Source: Pseudodonghicola flavimaris (lineage in GTDB: Bacteria; Pseudomonadota; Alphaproteobacteria; Rhodobacterales; Rhodobacteraceae). Taken from it: a DNA stretch of 64,000 nucleotides. Of this stretch, positions 45,731 to 57,167 are shown piece by piece. Positions within the stretch are counted from its first letter, which is position 1, and the number at the start of each line of letters is the position of its first letter. Below the pieces are notes generated by a model, which did not search any database, was not told the DNA's origin, and saw only the letters and a list, made by a program, of their open reading frames with translations. The translations under genes and the position numbers were made by a program. Location of the stretch: the NCBI RefSeq assembly GCF_030164425.1, contig NZ_JASNJD010000017.1, positions 41,379-105,378 on the forward strand, given 5' to 3'.

Positions 45731-47620
45731 TTGGAAAGCTTTCTCTACCAGGCCACGATCTATCTGGCCGCCGCCGTGATCGCGGTGCCCTTCGCCGCGC
45801 GCATGGGGCTGGGATCGGTGCTGGGCTATCTCGCCGCCGGGCTGGTGATCGGACCGGTGCTGGGCCTGGTGGGGTCGGAAACCCAGGATCTGCAGCATTT
45901 CGCCGAATTCGGCGTGGTGATGATGCTGTTCCTGATCGGGCTGGAACTGGACCCCAGGGCGCTCTGGGACATGCGGCACCGGCTGATCGGGCTGGGCGGG
46001 CTGCAGATCATCTTCTCCACCCTGGCGCTGATGGGCGCGGCGATGGCTGCCGGTGAAAGCTGGGAGGTCGGACTGGCACTGGGGATGGCGCTGTCGCTCT
46101 CCTCCACCGCCATCGTGCTGCAGACACTGTCGGAAAAGGGGCTGATGCAGACCGGCGGCGGCCGCTCGATGTTCTCGGTGCTGCTGACCCAGGATATCGC
46201 GGTGATCCCGATCCTGGCCTTCCTGCCGCTGCTGGCGGTGGCACCGCCGGGCGTCCTGATCGGTGAGGACGGCTCGATCCAGCGCACCGCCGGGGCGGCG
46301 GAGCACGGCGGCGGCCATGGCGGCACGCTGTCGCTGGTCGAAGGGCTGCCGGGCTGGGCGGTGACGCTGGTCACCATCGCCGCGGTGGGGTTCGTCATCC
46401 TCGCCGGCGTCTATCTGACCCGGCCGGTGTTCCGCTATATCCACCTGGCACGGCTGCGCGAGATGTATACGGCCCTGGCGCTCGGCATCGTGGTGGGGAT
46501 CTCCTTCCTGATGACGCTGGTCGGCCTGTCGCCGGCGCTCGGCGCCTTTCTGGCCGGGGTGGTGCTGGCCAACAGCGAATTCCGGCACGAGCTGGAAAGC
46601 GATCTGGAGCCCTTCAAGGGGCTGCTGCTGGGATTGTTCTTCATCACCGTCGGCGCCGGCATCAACTATCAGGCGTTTCTGGCCGAGCCGCTCGACCTGA
46701 TCGGCCTGGCGCTGCTGGTGATCCTGGCCAAGGGGATCGTGCTCTATTTCGTCGGCCGCGCCTTCAAGCTGCGCGGCCGCAACCTGTGGCTGTTCACCCT
46801 CGGGCTGGCGCAGGCCGGCGAATTCGGCTTCGTGCTGCTGGCCTTCTCCACCCAGCTGAACGTGATCCCCTCCGACCTTTCGGAAAAGCTGTTGCTGGTG
46901 GTGGCGCTGACCATGCTGATCACGCCGTTGCTCTTCATCCTCTACGATCAGCTGTCGAAACGGCTGAAGGAGGCGACCGGCCCGGCGGAAGAGGCCGACG
47001 AGGTCGACGAGGAAGGCCCGGTGATCATCGCCGGCATCGGCCGTTTCGGCCAGATCGTCAACCGGCTGGTGCGCGCCAGCGGCTTCAAGACCATCGTGCT
47101 GGATCACGACATGGAGACGATCCAGCTGATGCGCCGGTTCGGGGTGAAGGGGTTTCTGGGCGATCCCACCCGGCCGGAGCTGCTGAAGGCGGCGGGGCTG
47201 GCCAAGGCGCGGATCCTGGTGGTGGCGCTCGACGATCCGGAAAGCTCGACCAAGCTGGTGGCCTATGCCCGGCGCGAACGGCCCGATCTGCATATCATCG
47301 TGCGCGCCCACGACCGCCACCATGTGTTCGAGCTCTATAACGCCGGCGCCAACGACATCGTCCGCGAGATGTTCGACAGCTCGCTGCGCGCGGGCCGCTA
47401 TGTGCTGGAGAACATCGGGCTCAGCGAATACGAGGCGGCGCAGGCCGAACAGACCTTCTATGCGCATGACCGCTACTCGGTGCGGGAGCTGGCCAAGCTG
47501 TGGCAGCCCGGCGTCTCGCCGCGCGATAACGCGGCCTATATCCAGCGGGCGCAGGAGCTGGAGAAGGAGCTGGAATCGGCACTGCTGGCACTGGGGGAAG
47601 ACGAGCGCAAATCGGCCTGA
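45731..47620 (+). CDS. CPA2-family monovalent cation:proton antiporter with RCK domain
   Basis: Encodes 629 residues from TTG 45731, preceded by GGAAAGGAACGG. About 12 helices (residues 5-400) show the CPA2 pattern GLGSVLGYLAAGLVIGP and SLSSTAIVLQTLSEKG. From about 432 a TrkA-N/RCK domain follows: VIIAGIGRFGQIVNRLV, a Rossmann NAD-binding motif. KefB and KefC of E. coli have this layout and are glutathione-gated potassium exporters; no KefF/KefG partner gene is adjacent. Potassium or sodium export in exchange for protons. Confidence 0.9.
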   Translation: MESFLYQATIYLAAAVIAVPFAARMGLGSVLGYLAAGLVIGPVLGLVGSETQDLQHFAEFGVVMMLFLIGLELDPRALWDMRHRLIGLGGLQIIFSTLALMGAAMAAGESWEVGLALGMALSLSSTAIVLQTLSEKGLMQTGGGRSMFSVLLTQDIAVIPILAFLPLLAVAPPGVLIGEDGSIQRTAGAAEHGGGHGGTLSLVEGLPGWAVTLVTIAAVGFVILAGVYLTRPVFRYIHLARLREMYTALALGIVVGISFLMTLVGLSPALGAFLAGVVLANSEFRHELESDLEPFKGLLLGLFFITVGAGINYQAFLAEPLDLIGLALLVILAKGIVLYFVGRAFKLRGRNLWLFTLGLAQAGEFGFVLLAFSTQLNVIPSDLSEKLLLVVALTMLITPLLFILYDQLSKRLKEATGPAEEADEVDEEGPVIIAGIGRFGQIVNRLVRASGFKTIVLDHDMETIQLMRRFGVKGFLGDPTRPELLKAAGLAKARILVVALDDPESSTKLVAYARRERPDLHIIVRAHDRHHVFELYNAGANDIVREMFDSSLRAGRYVLENIGLSEYEAAQAEQTFYAHDRYSVRELAKLWQPGVSPRDNAAYIQRAQELEKELESALLALGEDERKSA

Positions 47621-47650
47621 CCGAGACGGCCGGAGGCGGCCGTCGGACAG

Positions 47651-47716
47651 GCGGGGCTCTGCCCCAGGGCGCGCGATGCGCGCACCCTTCCCCGGGATAT
47701 TTGCAGCCAGAAAAAG
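47651..47716 (+). repeat. Dispersed intergenic element, copy C
   Basis: Short dyad GGGGCTCTGCCCC, then GCGCGATGCGCGC, then the core CCCCGGGATATTTGCAGCCA followed by GAAAAAG. It follows the antiporter gene by 30 bases in the same orientation. Confidence 0.65.
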
Positions 47717-47751
47717 ACCTGAGAGGGGCGCGCCGAGACGGCGGCGCCCCT
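47711..47751 (-). terminator. Probable terminator after cobT
   Basis: On the minus strand, just downstream of the cobT stop, AGGGGCGC pairs with GCGCCCCT. A T-run (CTTTTTC) follows after about eight bases and is supplied by the end of dispersed element copy C. Imperfect but plausible. Confidence 0.45.
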
Positions 47752-47756
47752 GCCGC

Positions 47757-48773
47757 TCAGCCCTCTGACACGCCGGCCTCGGCAAAGGTGGCCATATCGG
47801 AATGGCAGGCCAGCGCGCCCTTGATCAGCGGGATCGCCAGCGCCGCGCCGGAGCCCTCGCCCAGCCGCAGCCCGAGCTGCAGCAGCGGCGCCTTGTCCAG
47901 CGCCGCCAGCAGCCGTGCATGTCCCGGTTCGGCGCTGGAATGGCCGGCAATGGTGTGATCGAGCGCGCCGGGCACGGTCTTTTCCAGACAGGCAGCACCG
48001 GCGCAGCAGATAAAGCCGTCGAGGAGCACCGGGATACGCAGCTGGCGCGCCGCGGCGATGGCCCCGGCCATGGCGGCGATCTCCCGACCGCCGAGCCGGG
48101 CCAGCGCGTCGAGACCGTCACCGATCTGCGGCGCGTGCAGCGCCACCGCCTCGGCCACCACCCGGGTCTTGTTGGCAAGCCCGGCGTCATCGAGCCCGGT
48201 GCCGCGCCCGGTCCAGTCCGCCGCCGTGCCGCCGAAAAGCGCCAGGCTGAGCGCCGCCGCCGCGGTGGTATTGCCGATCCCCATCTCGCCCACCACCAGA
48301 AGATCGGTGGCAGGATCGACCGCCTGCCAGCCGCAGGTCAGTGCCTGGAGCAATTCCGCCTCGGTCATTGCCGGACCTTGGGTGAAATCGGCGGTCGGAC
48401 GGTCGAGCTCCAGCGCGATCACATCCATCCGGGCGCCGGCCGCCCCGGCCAGTTGGTTGACCGCGGCGCCGCCGGCCTGGAAATTCGCCACCATCTGAAC
48501 CGTCACATCGGCCGGGAAGGCAGAGATGCCCTGCGCCACCACCCCATGGTTGCCGGCGAAGACGATCACCTGCGGCGCCGTCAGACGCGGCCGCGGATCG
48601 GCGCGCCAGCCGGCGTACCAGATCGCGATCTCCTCGAGCCGGCCAAGCGCCCCGGGGGGCTTGGTCAACTGGCCGTTCCGCTCCGCGGCCGCGCTGCGGG
48701 CGGCCGCGTCCGGCGCCGGCGCTGCGGCCAGCAGGTGGCGAAAGCTGTCGAGGTCTTGAAAATCTGCAAGCAT
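47757..48773 (-). CDS. cobT: Nicotinate-nucleotide-dimethylbenzimidazole phosphoribosyltransferase
   Basis: Encodes 338 residues; makes alpha-ribazole phosphate for the lower loop of cobalamin. Family marks: [48 protein letters not shown], and the C-terminal [18 protein letters not shown] with the catalytic Glu of the last helix. Divergent from cobS with a 78-base gap. I saw no cobalamin riboswitch in that gap; it is too short for a typical one. Confidence 0.96.
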   Translation of the reverse strand: MLADFQDLDSFRHLLAAAPAPDAAARSAAAERNGQLTKPPGALGRLEEIAIWYAGWRADPRPRLTAPQVIVFAGNHGVVAQGISAFPADVTVQMVANFQAGGAAVNQLAGAAGARMDVIALELDRPTADFTQGPAMTEAELLQALTCGWQAVDPATDLLVVGEMGIGNTTAAAALSLALFGGTAADWTGRGTGLDDAGLANKTRVVAEAVALHAPQIGDGLDALARLGGREIAAMAGAIAAARQLRIPVLLDGFICCAGAACLEKTVPGALDHTIAGHSSAEPGHARLLAALDKAPLLQLGLRLGEGSGAALAIPLIKGALACHSDMATFAEAGVSEG

Positions 48774-48851
48774 GGCTCAGTCTCGTTGCATCGGGTCCTG
48801 CCCCGGTGTTTAACCCCCACACCCTGCACCTCAACCCCGGAAAGGGCGACG

Positions 48852-49625
48852 ATGCGAAAAACCGATGGGCCTTGGCGCTGGCTGCTGGATTGCGGCGTGG
48901 CGCTGGTGCTGCTGACGCGGCTGCCGCTGCCGGCGCTGCCGCAGCAGGCTTTCGCACGTCAGGCGCAGGCGGTCTGGGCGTTTCCGCTGGCCGGGCTGGC
49001 GACCGGGCTGCCGGCGGTGGCGGCCGGCGCCGCGGCGCTGGCGATCGGCCTGCCGGCCCCGGTGGCGGCGGGGCTGGTTCTGGCGCTCCAGGTGATCCTG
49101 AGCGGCGGCATGCACGAGGACGGCCTGGCCGACAGTGCCGACGGGCTCTGGGGCGGGCTGACGCGGGAGCGGCGGCTGGAAATCATGAAGGACAGCCGCA
49201 TCGGCAGCTATGGCGTGCTGGCGCTGGTCCTCGGCCTGGGGCTGCGCTGGTCGGCGCTGAGCGCCCTGATTGGCGCCGGCGCCTGGGGCGCGATCCTGGC
49301 GACTGCGCTTCTGTCCCGCGCGATGATGCCGGCGCTGATGGCGGCGCTGCCGCCAGCGCGGGCGGGTGGGCTGTCCCGCTCTGTCGGGCGGCCGCGCCCG
49401 GCGCCGGCGCTGGTGGCGCTGCTTCTGGCGCTGGCACTGGGGCTCGGGCTGGTCGGCGGGCCGGTCTGGGCCGCGCTCCTCGCCGCCGGGATCGTCGCCT
49501 GGGGCTGCGCCGCACTGGCCCGGGCCAAGATCGGCGGCCAGACCGGCGATATCCTGGGGGCGACCCAGCAGCTGACGGAGATCGCCGCGCTTCTGGCCTT
49601 CTGCACCCGGATCGGCCCCGCCTGA
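48852..49625 (+). CDS. cobS: Adenosylcobinamide-GDP ribazoletransferase (cobalamin synthase)
   Basis: Encodes 257 residues with about seven membrane helices; joins activated cobinamide to alpha-ribazole at the inner membrane. ATG 48852 matches the family N-terminus. Marks: FLTRLPLP-like LLTRLPLPALP, SGGMHEDGLADSADGLWGG and KDSRIGSYGVLALVL (the metal-binding Asp-rich loop), and GGQTGDILGATQQLTEI. Partner of the divergent cobT gene. Confidence 0.95.
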   Translation: MRKTDGPWRWLLDCGVALVLLTRLPLPALPQQAFARQAQAVWAFPLAGLATGLPAVAAGAAALAIGLPAPVAAGLVLALQVILSGGMHEDGLADSADGLWGGLTRERRLEIMKDSRIGSYGVLALVLGLGLRWSALSALIGAGAWGAILATALLSRAMMPALMAALPPARAGGLSRSVGRPRPAPALVALLLALALGLGLVGGPVWAALLAAGIVAWGCAALARAKIGGQTGDILGATQQLTEIAALLAFCTRIGPA

Positions 49626-49639
49626 TCCGCCTCTCCGCC

Positions 49640-50428
49640 CTAATCCGCCCCTTCGGTGGGGATGTTCAGCAGATGGCCGCAGTGCTTGCAGTGCACCGCG
49701 TCGGGATCGTGCCGCAGCAACCCGCAATCGGGACAGGTGAACCGCACCTTCTGCGGCTGGAACAGCGCCCGCGCCAGATTGACGAAGAGCGCGACGCCGA
49801 AGACCATCACGAAGATCGAGAACAGCTTGCCCCCCGTGGTCGCCAGCGTGATATCGCCGAAGCCGGTAGTTGTCAGGGTCGCCACGGTGAAATAGAGCGC
49901 ATCGACATAGGCCCCCGGCCCCGGTGTGCGGTCGAAGAACAGCACATAGGCCAGCGAGGCAGTGGTGAAGAGAAATACCACCAGGTTGACGGCGGCGATC
50001 ACCGCATCCTCACGCAGGCGAAAGAACCGGCTGTCGCGGCGCAGATCGCCCAGCAGATGATAGGAATGGATCAGCCGCAGCCCCCGCAGGATGCGCAGGA
50101 AGGCCAGGCTGTGGGTCAGGAAGGGATCGAGGATCAGCACCACGATCACCACCAGATCGGCCAGCGTGTACAGCCGGGTGAGCAGATGCCAGCGATCGCG
50201 GGCGAGCCACAGACGGATCGCGAAATCCGACAGGATCGCCACCCCGAAAACCGAGCTGACCAGATGCACCGCGACCGAGCTGGAAAAGGGCGCGGTGACG
50301 ATGAAATAGAGGATGCTGACCGCATCGAAGACGATCAGTCCGTAGCGAAACCGCGCCGATTGGCGGGTCGTACCGTTGTAAAGGGCGTCGAGACGGGATT
50401 TCAGGCTGGACTTCAGACTGGCGGGCAT
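49640..50428 (-). CDS. Voltage-gated potassium channel-like protein with C-terminal zinc ribbon
   Basis: Encodes 262 residues. Helices S1-S4 are at about 25-135, with the charged FLRILRGLRLIHSYHLLG as S4. The pore carries TTTGFGD at 186-192, the potassium selectivity filter, followed by S6. After the last helix come Cys232, Cys235, Cys247 and Cys250 in two CxxC pairs (CPDCG, CKHCG), a zinc ribbon, which replaces the usual RCK domain. The tail is short. The channel type is safe; what the zinc ribbon binds is unknown. Convergent with cobS. Confidence 0.87.
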   Translation of the reverse strand: MPASLKSSLKSRLDALYNGTTRQSARFRYGLIVFDAVSILYFIVTAPFSSSVAVHLVSSVFGVAILSDFAIRLWLARDRWHLLTRLYTLADLVVIVVLILDPFLTHSLAFLRILRGLRLIHSYHLLGDLRRDSRFFRLREDAVIAAVNLVVFLFTTASLAYVLFFDRTPGPGAYVDALYFTVATLTTTGFGDITLATTGGKLFSIFVMVFGVALFVNLARALFQPQKVRFTCPDCGLLRHDPDAVHCKHCGHLLNIPTEGAD

Positions 50429-50515
50429 GACATGCGGCGGGCTGTTTCGGACTGGAAGGCCCAGTCAACCGCAAAGCGGCCCGGCGCCGCAAGGCCCAAA
50501 GCCCCCTTGCAGATG

Positions 50516-50538
50516 CAAAACGCGCCCCGAAGGGCGCG
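50516..50538 (-). terminator. Intrinsic terminator after carD
   Basis: On the minus strand CGCGCCC and GGGCGCG pair around TTCG, followed by TTTTGC, about 50 bases after the carD stop. Confidence 0.78.
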
Positions 50539-50586
50539 CCTTGGTGGTCCGCATCGCGGCCACGGCAAAGATAGGTCGCGATCGCC

Positions 50587-51096
50587 TCAGGCGGCGCGCG
50601 ACATCAGCACGTCGTCGACCTGCTTGGCGGCGGACACCTCGTCGCCGCCGGACACGGCAGCGACTTCACGGGTCAGACGTTCCAGCGCCGCCTCGTAGAG
50701 CTGACGCTCGGAGTAGCTCTGTTCGCGCTGATCATCGGTGCGATGCAGGTCGCGCACGACCTCGGCGATGGAAATCAGATCGCCCGAGTTGATCTTCTGT
50801 TCGTATTCCTGCGCCCGGCGGGACCACATGGCGCGTTTGACCTTGGCCTTGCCCTTCAGGGTTTTCATGGCCTGGTCGATCACGTCGGGCGAGCTGAGCG
50901 AACGCATGCCCACTTCGGTGGCCTTGTTGGTCGGCACCCGCAGGGTCATCTTGTCCTTTTCGAAAGAAATCACGAACAGTTCCAGAGTGAGGCCGGCAAC
51001 CTCCTGCTCCTCGATCGACACGATCTGGCCGACACCGTGGGCCGGGTATACAACATAGTCGTTCGGGCGGAATTCGAGTTTCTTGGACTTGGTCAT
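50587..51096 (-). CDS. CarD/CdnL-family RNA polymerase-binding regulator
   Basis: Encodes 169 residues. ATG 51096 follows AAGGAAAG. The N-terminal RID-type Tudor-like domain has PNDYVVYPAHGVGQIVSIEE and the RNA polymerase beta contact region. The C-terminal helical domain (about 75-165) has MWSRRAQEYEQKINSGD and YEAALERLTREVAAV. CarD stabilises open promoter complexes, including rRNA promoters, and is usually essential. Downstream member of a minus-strand run with fdxA, an S4 protein and a helicase. Confidence 0.95.
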   Translation of the reverse strand: MTKSKKLEFRPNDYVVYPAHGVGQIVSIEEQEVAGLTLELFVISFEKDKMTLRVPTNKATEVGMRSLSSPDVIDQAMKTLKGKAKVKRAMWSRRAQEYEQKINSGDLISIAEVVRDLHRTDDQREQSYSERQLYEAALERLTREVAAVSGGDEVSAAKQVDDVLMSRAA

Positions 51097-51373
51097 TCAG
51101 GTCTTTCCTTGTTATCCAGGATCGTTCAGGCGACAAAAACACAGCGGCGGGTCAGACAATGTGCCCCGTCAAGCTGCGTTCCACGACGATTTAGCGTACC
51201 CTGATGGCGTTGTTCACAGGGGATCCTGGCGTTCATACCTACTGAGCGCCCTATATAACATAAAATCACCCACTCTGGAAGAGGGCGCAGAGAAACATCC
51301 GGAAAACCGGCCTGATCTCAAGGGCTTAGCCTGTATAATCGAGGGCCCCGAAAGGCAGGACCGCTCGAATCAC

Positions 51374-51712
51374 TCAGTTCCCCTCGCCCGGCGCCTCAGA
51401 GAAGTACTTGTCGCGCTTGCCGGTCTCGCCATCGCGTTCCTCGGCCTCGGGCAGCGGGTCCTTGCGGGCGATGATCACCGGCCACATCTCGGAATACTTG
51501 CGGTTGAACTCGACCCAGTCTTCCATATCCGGCTCGGTGTCCGGGCGGATGGCATCCGCCGGGCATTCCGGTTCGCAAACGCCGCAGTCGATACATTCGT
51601 CCGGATGAATGACCAGCATGTTCTCCCCCTCGTAGAAGCAATCCACGGGGCAGACCTCGACACAGTCGGTGTATTTGCAGGCGATGCAGTTGTCGGTCAC
51701 AACATAGGTCAT
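51374..51712 (-). CDS. fdxA: 7Fe ferredoxin FdxA
   Basis: Encodes 112 residues of a [3Fe-4S]/[4Fe-4S] ferredoxin. Cys9, Cys17 and the C-terminal PECP cysteine form the [3Fe-4S] site by family pattern, and the [12 protein letters not shown] motif with Cys21 forms the [4Fe-4S] site; [18 protein letters not shown] leads. The tail (about 75-112) follows the FdxA pattern with [12 protein letters not shown]. Carries electrons in the cytoplasm; may serve IspG. The gap before carD is 277 bases. Confidence 0.95.
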   Translation of the reverse strand: MTYVVTDNCIACKYTDCVEVCPVDCFYEGENMLVIHPDECIDCGVCEPECPADAIRPDTEPDMEDWVEFNRKYSEMWPVIIARKDPLPEAEERDGETGKRDKYFSEAPGEGN

Positions 51713-51776
51713 GGGCAGAAATCCGTCTGAACGTTCGGCCCACTAGCTAGAACAGCGGGCGCTGTACTTCAAGGCG

Positions 51777-52154
51777 TCAATCGGTTCCGGGGCGCAAGGA
51801 AAGATCAAGTGCCCGCCGTTCGCGCTTTCCCGGACGCCCCTTTCCCTCATATCCGGGATTGGGCGGGCTATCGTCCCGGTTATCCTCAAGTTCGGTGTAA
51901 AGCGTTTGCGCCTCGCTGGCAGGGCCGCGCCGCAGGCCCAGCGCCTCGACCCGCACCACCCGGACGCGGCGCGGCTGCACCAGCGTCAGCACGTCGCCGG
52001 GGCCGATGGCCTGGGCGGGTTTCGCCGCCCGGGTGCCGTTGATACGGATATGGCCGGCGGTGACTTGGGCGGCGGCCACGCTGCGGGTCTTGCAGAACCG
52101 CGCGTGAACCAGCCATTTGTCCAGCCGCAGGCGCAGGGCGGGAGCCTCGCTCAT
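51777..52154 (-). CDS. S4-domain RNA-binding protein (Hsp15-like)
   Basis: Encodes 125 residues. The S4 fold covers about 8-70: LRLDKWLVHARFCKTRSVAAAQV, GHIRINGTRAAKPAQ and GDVLTLV. The tail is charged and ends SLRPGTD. Hsp15 family members bind stalled 50S subunits with a nascent chain. Its ATG is 7 bases from the helicase stop, so the two form an operon. In E. coli Hsp15 is heat-induced; regulation here is unknown. Confidence 0.9.
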   Translation of the reverse strand: MSEAPALRLRLDKWLVHARFCKTRSVAAAQVTAGHIRINGTRAAKPAQAIGPGDVLTLVQPRRVRVVRVEALGLRRGPASEAQTLYTELEDNRDDSPPNPGYEGKGRPGKRERRALDLSLRPGTD

Positions 52155-52160
52155 CCGCCC

Positions 52161-55115
<2,955 letters not shown>

Positions 55116-55145
55116 CAATTCCCCCTCGGCCCCGGTCCCGCAGGA

Positions 55146-55721
55146 TCAGAGCGCCTTGCCTTCGATTTCCGGCTTCAGCCGGTCCATCGCCTTGGTGACC
55201 TCCTCGTGGTGGGGATTCAAGGCCCGCGCGCGGGAATAGGCTTCATAAGCCAGTTTCGGATCGCCAAAGGCCTCAAGCAGGGAACCGAGACCGAAGATCG
55301 CATCGTAATTGTTCGGGTTGAGCGACAGCGCATGTTCCAGATCGGCGAAGGACGGACCGAAAAGCCCGGCCTGATAATACGCCGTCGCCCGCATATACCA
55401 GCCCTCGGCGAAATCCGGCGCATGGTCGGTCAGCGCGGTCAGATGTTCGATCGCCACGCCAATCTCGCCCCGCTCCAGCGCCTCGCGGCCGCGTTTGAGC
55501 AGCAGATCCATCGCCGCCGACCCGCTCTTGTTCCAGAGCGCCTGCAGCTGCCGGTCGAGCCGCTGCGCCTCCTCCGGGCCGGCCTCGGCCAGCGCGTCGA
55601 GCAACGCGCTCTCATCGGTCAGATCCGCCGATCCCTGGTCAGCGCGCGCCACAGGCGACAGCGAAATCGCCGCGCAAACCGCGATTGCCGTCACGATACC
55701 TTTGAGATTGTGGCGTTTCAT
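55146..55721 (-). CDS. Periplasmic TPR protein
   Basis: Encodes 191 residues. The Sec signal MKRHNLKGIVTAIAVCAAIS ends near PVARADQ. Three TPRs follow (HLTALTDHAPDFAEGWYMRA, PSFADLEHALSLNPNNYDA and KLAYEAYSRARALNPHHEEV). The frame stays open 400 codons upstream but that part has no likeness; starts at 55721, 55727 and 55736 are all possible and none has a good ribosome-binding site. A protein-binding scaffold of unknown partner. Divergent from the SCP2 gene with a 76-base gap. Confidence 0.82.
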   Translation of the reverse strand: MKRHNLKGIVTAIAVCAAISLSPVARADQGSADLTDESALLDALAEAGPEEAQRLDRQLQALWNKSGSAAMDLLLKRGREALERGEIGVAIEHLTALTDHAPDFAEGWYMRATAYYQAGLFGPSFADLEHALSLNPNNYDAIFGLGSLLEAFGDPKLAYEAYSRARALNPHHEEVTKAMDRLKPEIEGKAL

Positions 55722-55797
55722 GCTCATAACAGACATCAATGTAACGCGGCGCGCGCCGAATACCAGAGGCCCGCCAAGAGAGAGCGAGACAACAGCC

Positions 55798-56085
55798 ATG
55801 AGCGATTTTCTGGAACAGGCCGTTTCCGAACTGAATGACAAGCTTGAGGGCGGTTTCGACGGCTCCGCCAAGCTGGCAGTGACCGATCTGGGCGCCATCA
55901 TGCTGGACGCCAGCGGCGCCCGCATCGCCGACGAAGAGGCCGACGTCACCCTGAGTGCCGATTCGGAAACCCTGCAGGCCATCGTCACCGGCGAACTGAA
56001 CCCGACCTCGGCCTTCATGACCGGCAAGCTCAGCGTCGACGGCGACATGGGCATGGCGATGAAACTGGCCGCGCTGCTGGCCTGA
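55798..56085 (+). CDS. SCP2 sterol-carrier-like protein
   Basis: Encodes 95 residues, a single SCP2 domain: LNDKLEGGFDGSAKLAVTDLG, GAIMLDASGARI, ADVTLSADSETL, ELNPTSAFMTGKLSVDGDM. SCP2 domains bind lipids or hydrophobic ligands in a tunnel. It overlaps the start of an alpha/beta hydrolase gene (TGATG), so the two are coupled, and they may act together on a lipid. Ligand unknown. Confidence 0.92.
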   Translation: MSDFLEQAVSELNDKLEGGFDGSAKLAVTDLGAIMLDASGARIADEEADVTLSADSETLQAIVTGELNPTSAFMTGKLSVDGDMGMAMKLAALLA

Positions 56086-57035
56086 TGAGCTATCCGGCGG
56101 CCCCTCTGTTCACGGATGTGGCGGAGGCCCCCGACGGCGGGGCCGCCCATTGGCTGACCGCGTCCGACGGCGTCAGGATTCGCATTGGCCACTGGCGCCC
56201 CTCGACCGGCGCCCGCGGCACCGTGCTGCTGTTCCCCGGCCGCACCGAATATGTCGAGAAATACGGCCCCGCCGCCGGCGATCTGGCGGCGCGCGGCCTT
56301 GCCACCCTGGCCATCGACTGGCGTGGCCAGGGGCTGGCCGACCGGCTGCAACAGGATCCGCGCCCCGGCCATATCGGCCATTTCGCGGATTACCAGAAGG
56401 ATGTCGCTGCCGCGCTCGAGTCCGCCATCGCGCTGGATTTGCCGCAACCCTTCTTTCTGGTCGCCCATTCGATGGGCGGATGCATCGGGTTGCGCGCCCT
56501 GACCGAGGGGCTGCCGGTGGCCGCTGCCGCCTTCACCGGCCCGATGTGGGATATCGACCTGTCGCCGCCGAAACGGCTGCTGGCCCGCTGGGTGACCTCG
56601 CTCGGGCTGGCCCTGGGTCAGGGAAACCGGCTGATGCTGTCGACCCGGCCAGACAATTACGTGCTCTATCAGCCCTTCGACGACAACGCGTTGACCACCG
56701 ATCCGGAGATGTATCGCTTCATGCAGCGGCAGCTGCAGGAGCATCCCGATCTCGGGCTCGGCGGCCCCAGCATGCGCTGGCTGAACGAGGCGCTGCAGGA
56801 AACCACCGACCTGGCCCGTCAACCGGCCCCCGATCTGCCCTGTCTTACCTTTCTCGGCACCGCCGAATCCATCGTCTCGGCCCGGGCGATCCGGACCCGG
56901 ATGGCCGGCTGGCCCCGTGGCCGGCTGGAGATGGTCGAGGGCGCCCGCCACGAGGTGATGATGGAAGGCCCGGCCACCCGCGCCCGTGCCTTCGACCAGA
57001 TGGCGGCGTTCTTCTCCGAGGCCGCCGGCGCCTGA
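56085..57035 (+). CDS. Alpha/beta hydrolase, lysophospholipase-like (S33)
   Basis: Encodes 316 residues. Start overlaps the SCP2 stop. The HG-like start is VLLFPGRTEYVEKYG, nucleophile Ser129 in VAHSMGG, and the catalytic His in EGARHEVMMEG near the end, with an Asp/Glu expected after TFLGTAES. Lysophospholipase or monoacylglycerol lipase activity is the closest guess. Coupling with SCP2 suggests a lipid substrate. Confidence 0.9.
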   Translation: MSYPAAPLFTDVAEAPDGGAAHWLTASDGVRIRIGHWRPSTGARGTVLLFPGRTEYVEKYGPAAGDLAARGLATLAIDWRGQGLADRLQQDPRPGHIGHFADYQKDVAAALESAIALDLPQPFFLVAHSMGGCIGLRALTEGLPVAAAAFTGPMWDIDLSPPKRLLARWVTSLGLALGQGNRLMLSTRPDNYVLYQPFDDNALTTDPEMYRFMQRQLQEHPDLGLGGPSMRWLNEALQETTDLARQPAPDLPCLTFLGTAESIVSARAIRTRMAGWPRGRLEMVEGARHEVMMEGPATRARAFDQMAAFFSEAAGA

Positions 57036-57167
57036 TCATCGCGGTCCGTCGTCAGCCCCGCCCCGCCGCACACACGCGCGCCCCGGGTGGTGAAACACCG
57101 CGCAAGGCTTGAACAGCCGGGCGGCTGCACATACTCCTTTTGAAAGACAAGACACGAGAGGATTGCC

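Noticed and set aside
45038..47785. 915-codon open frame on the minus strand
   Set aside because: Antisense of the antiporter and Lrp genes, with a Gln/His/Arg-rich composition and no domain likeness.
48774..48851. Possible cobalamin riboswitch between cobT and cobS
   Set aside because: The gap is only 78 bases and shows no B12-box-like segment.
55722..56951. Extension of the TPR protein frame by about 400 codons
   Set aside because: The extension is antisense to the SCP2 and alpha/beta hydrolase genes, which have clear motifs; the signal peptide marks the real start near 55721.
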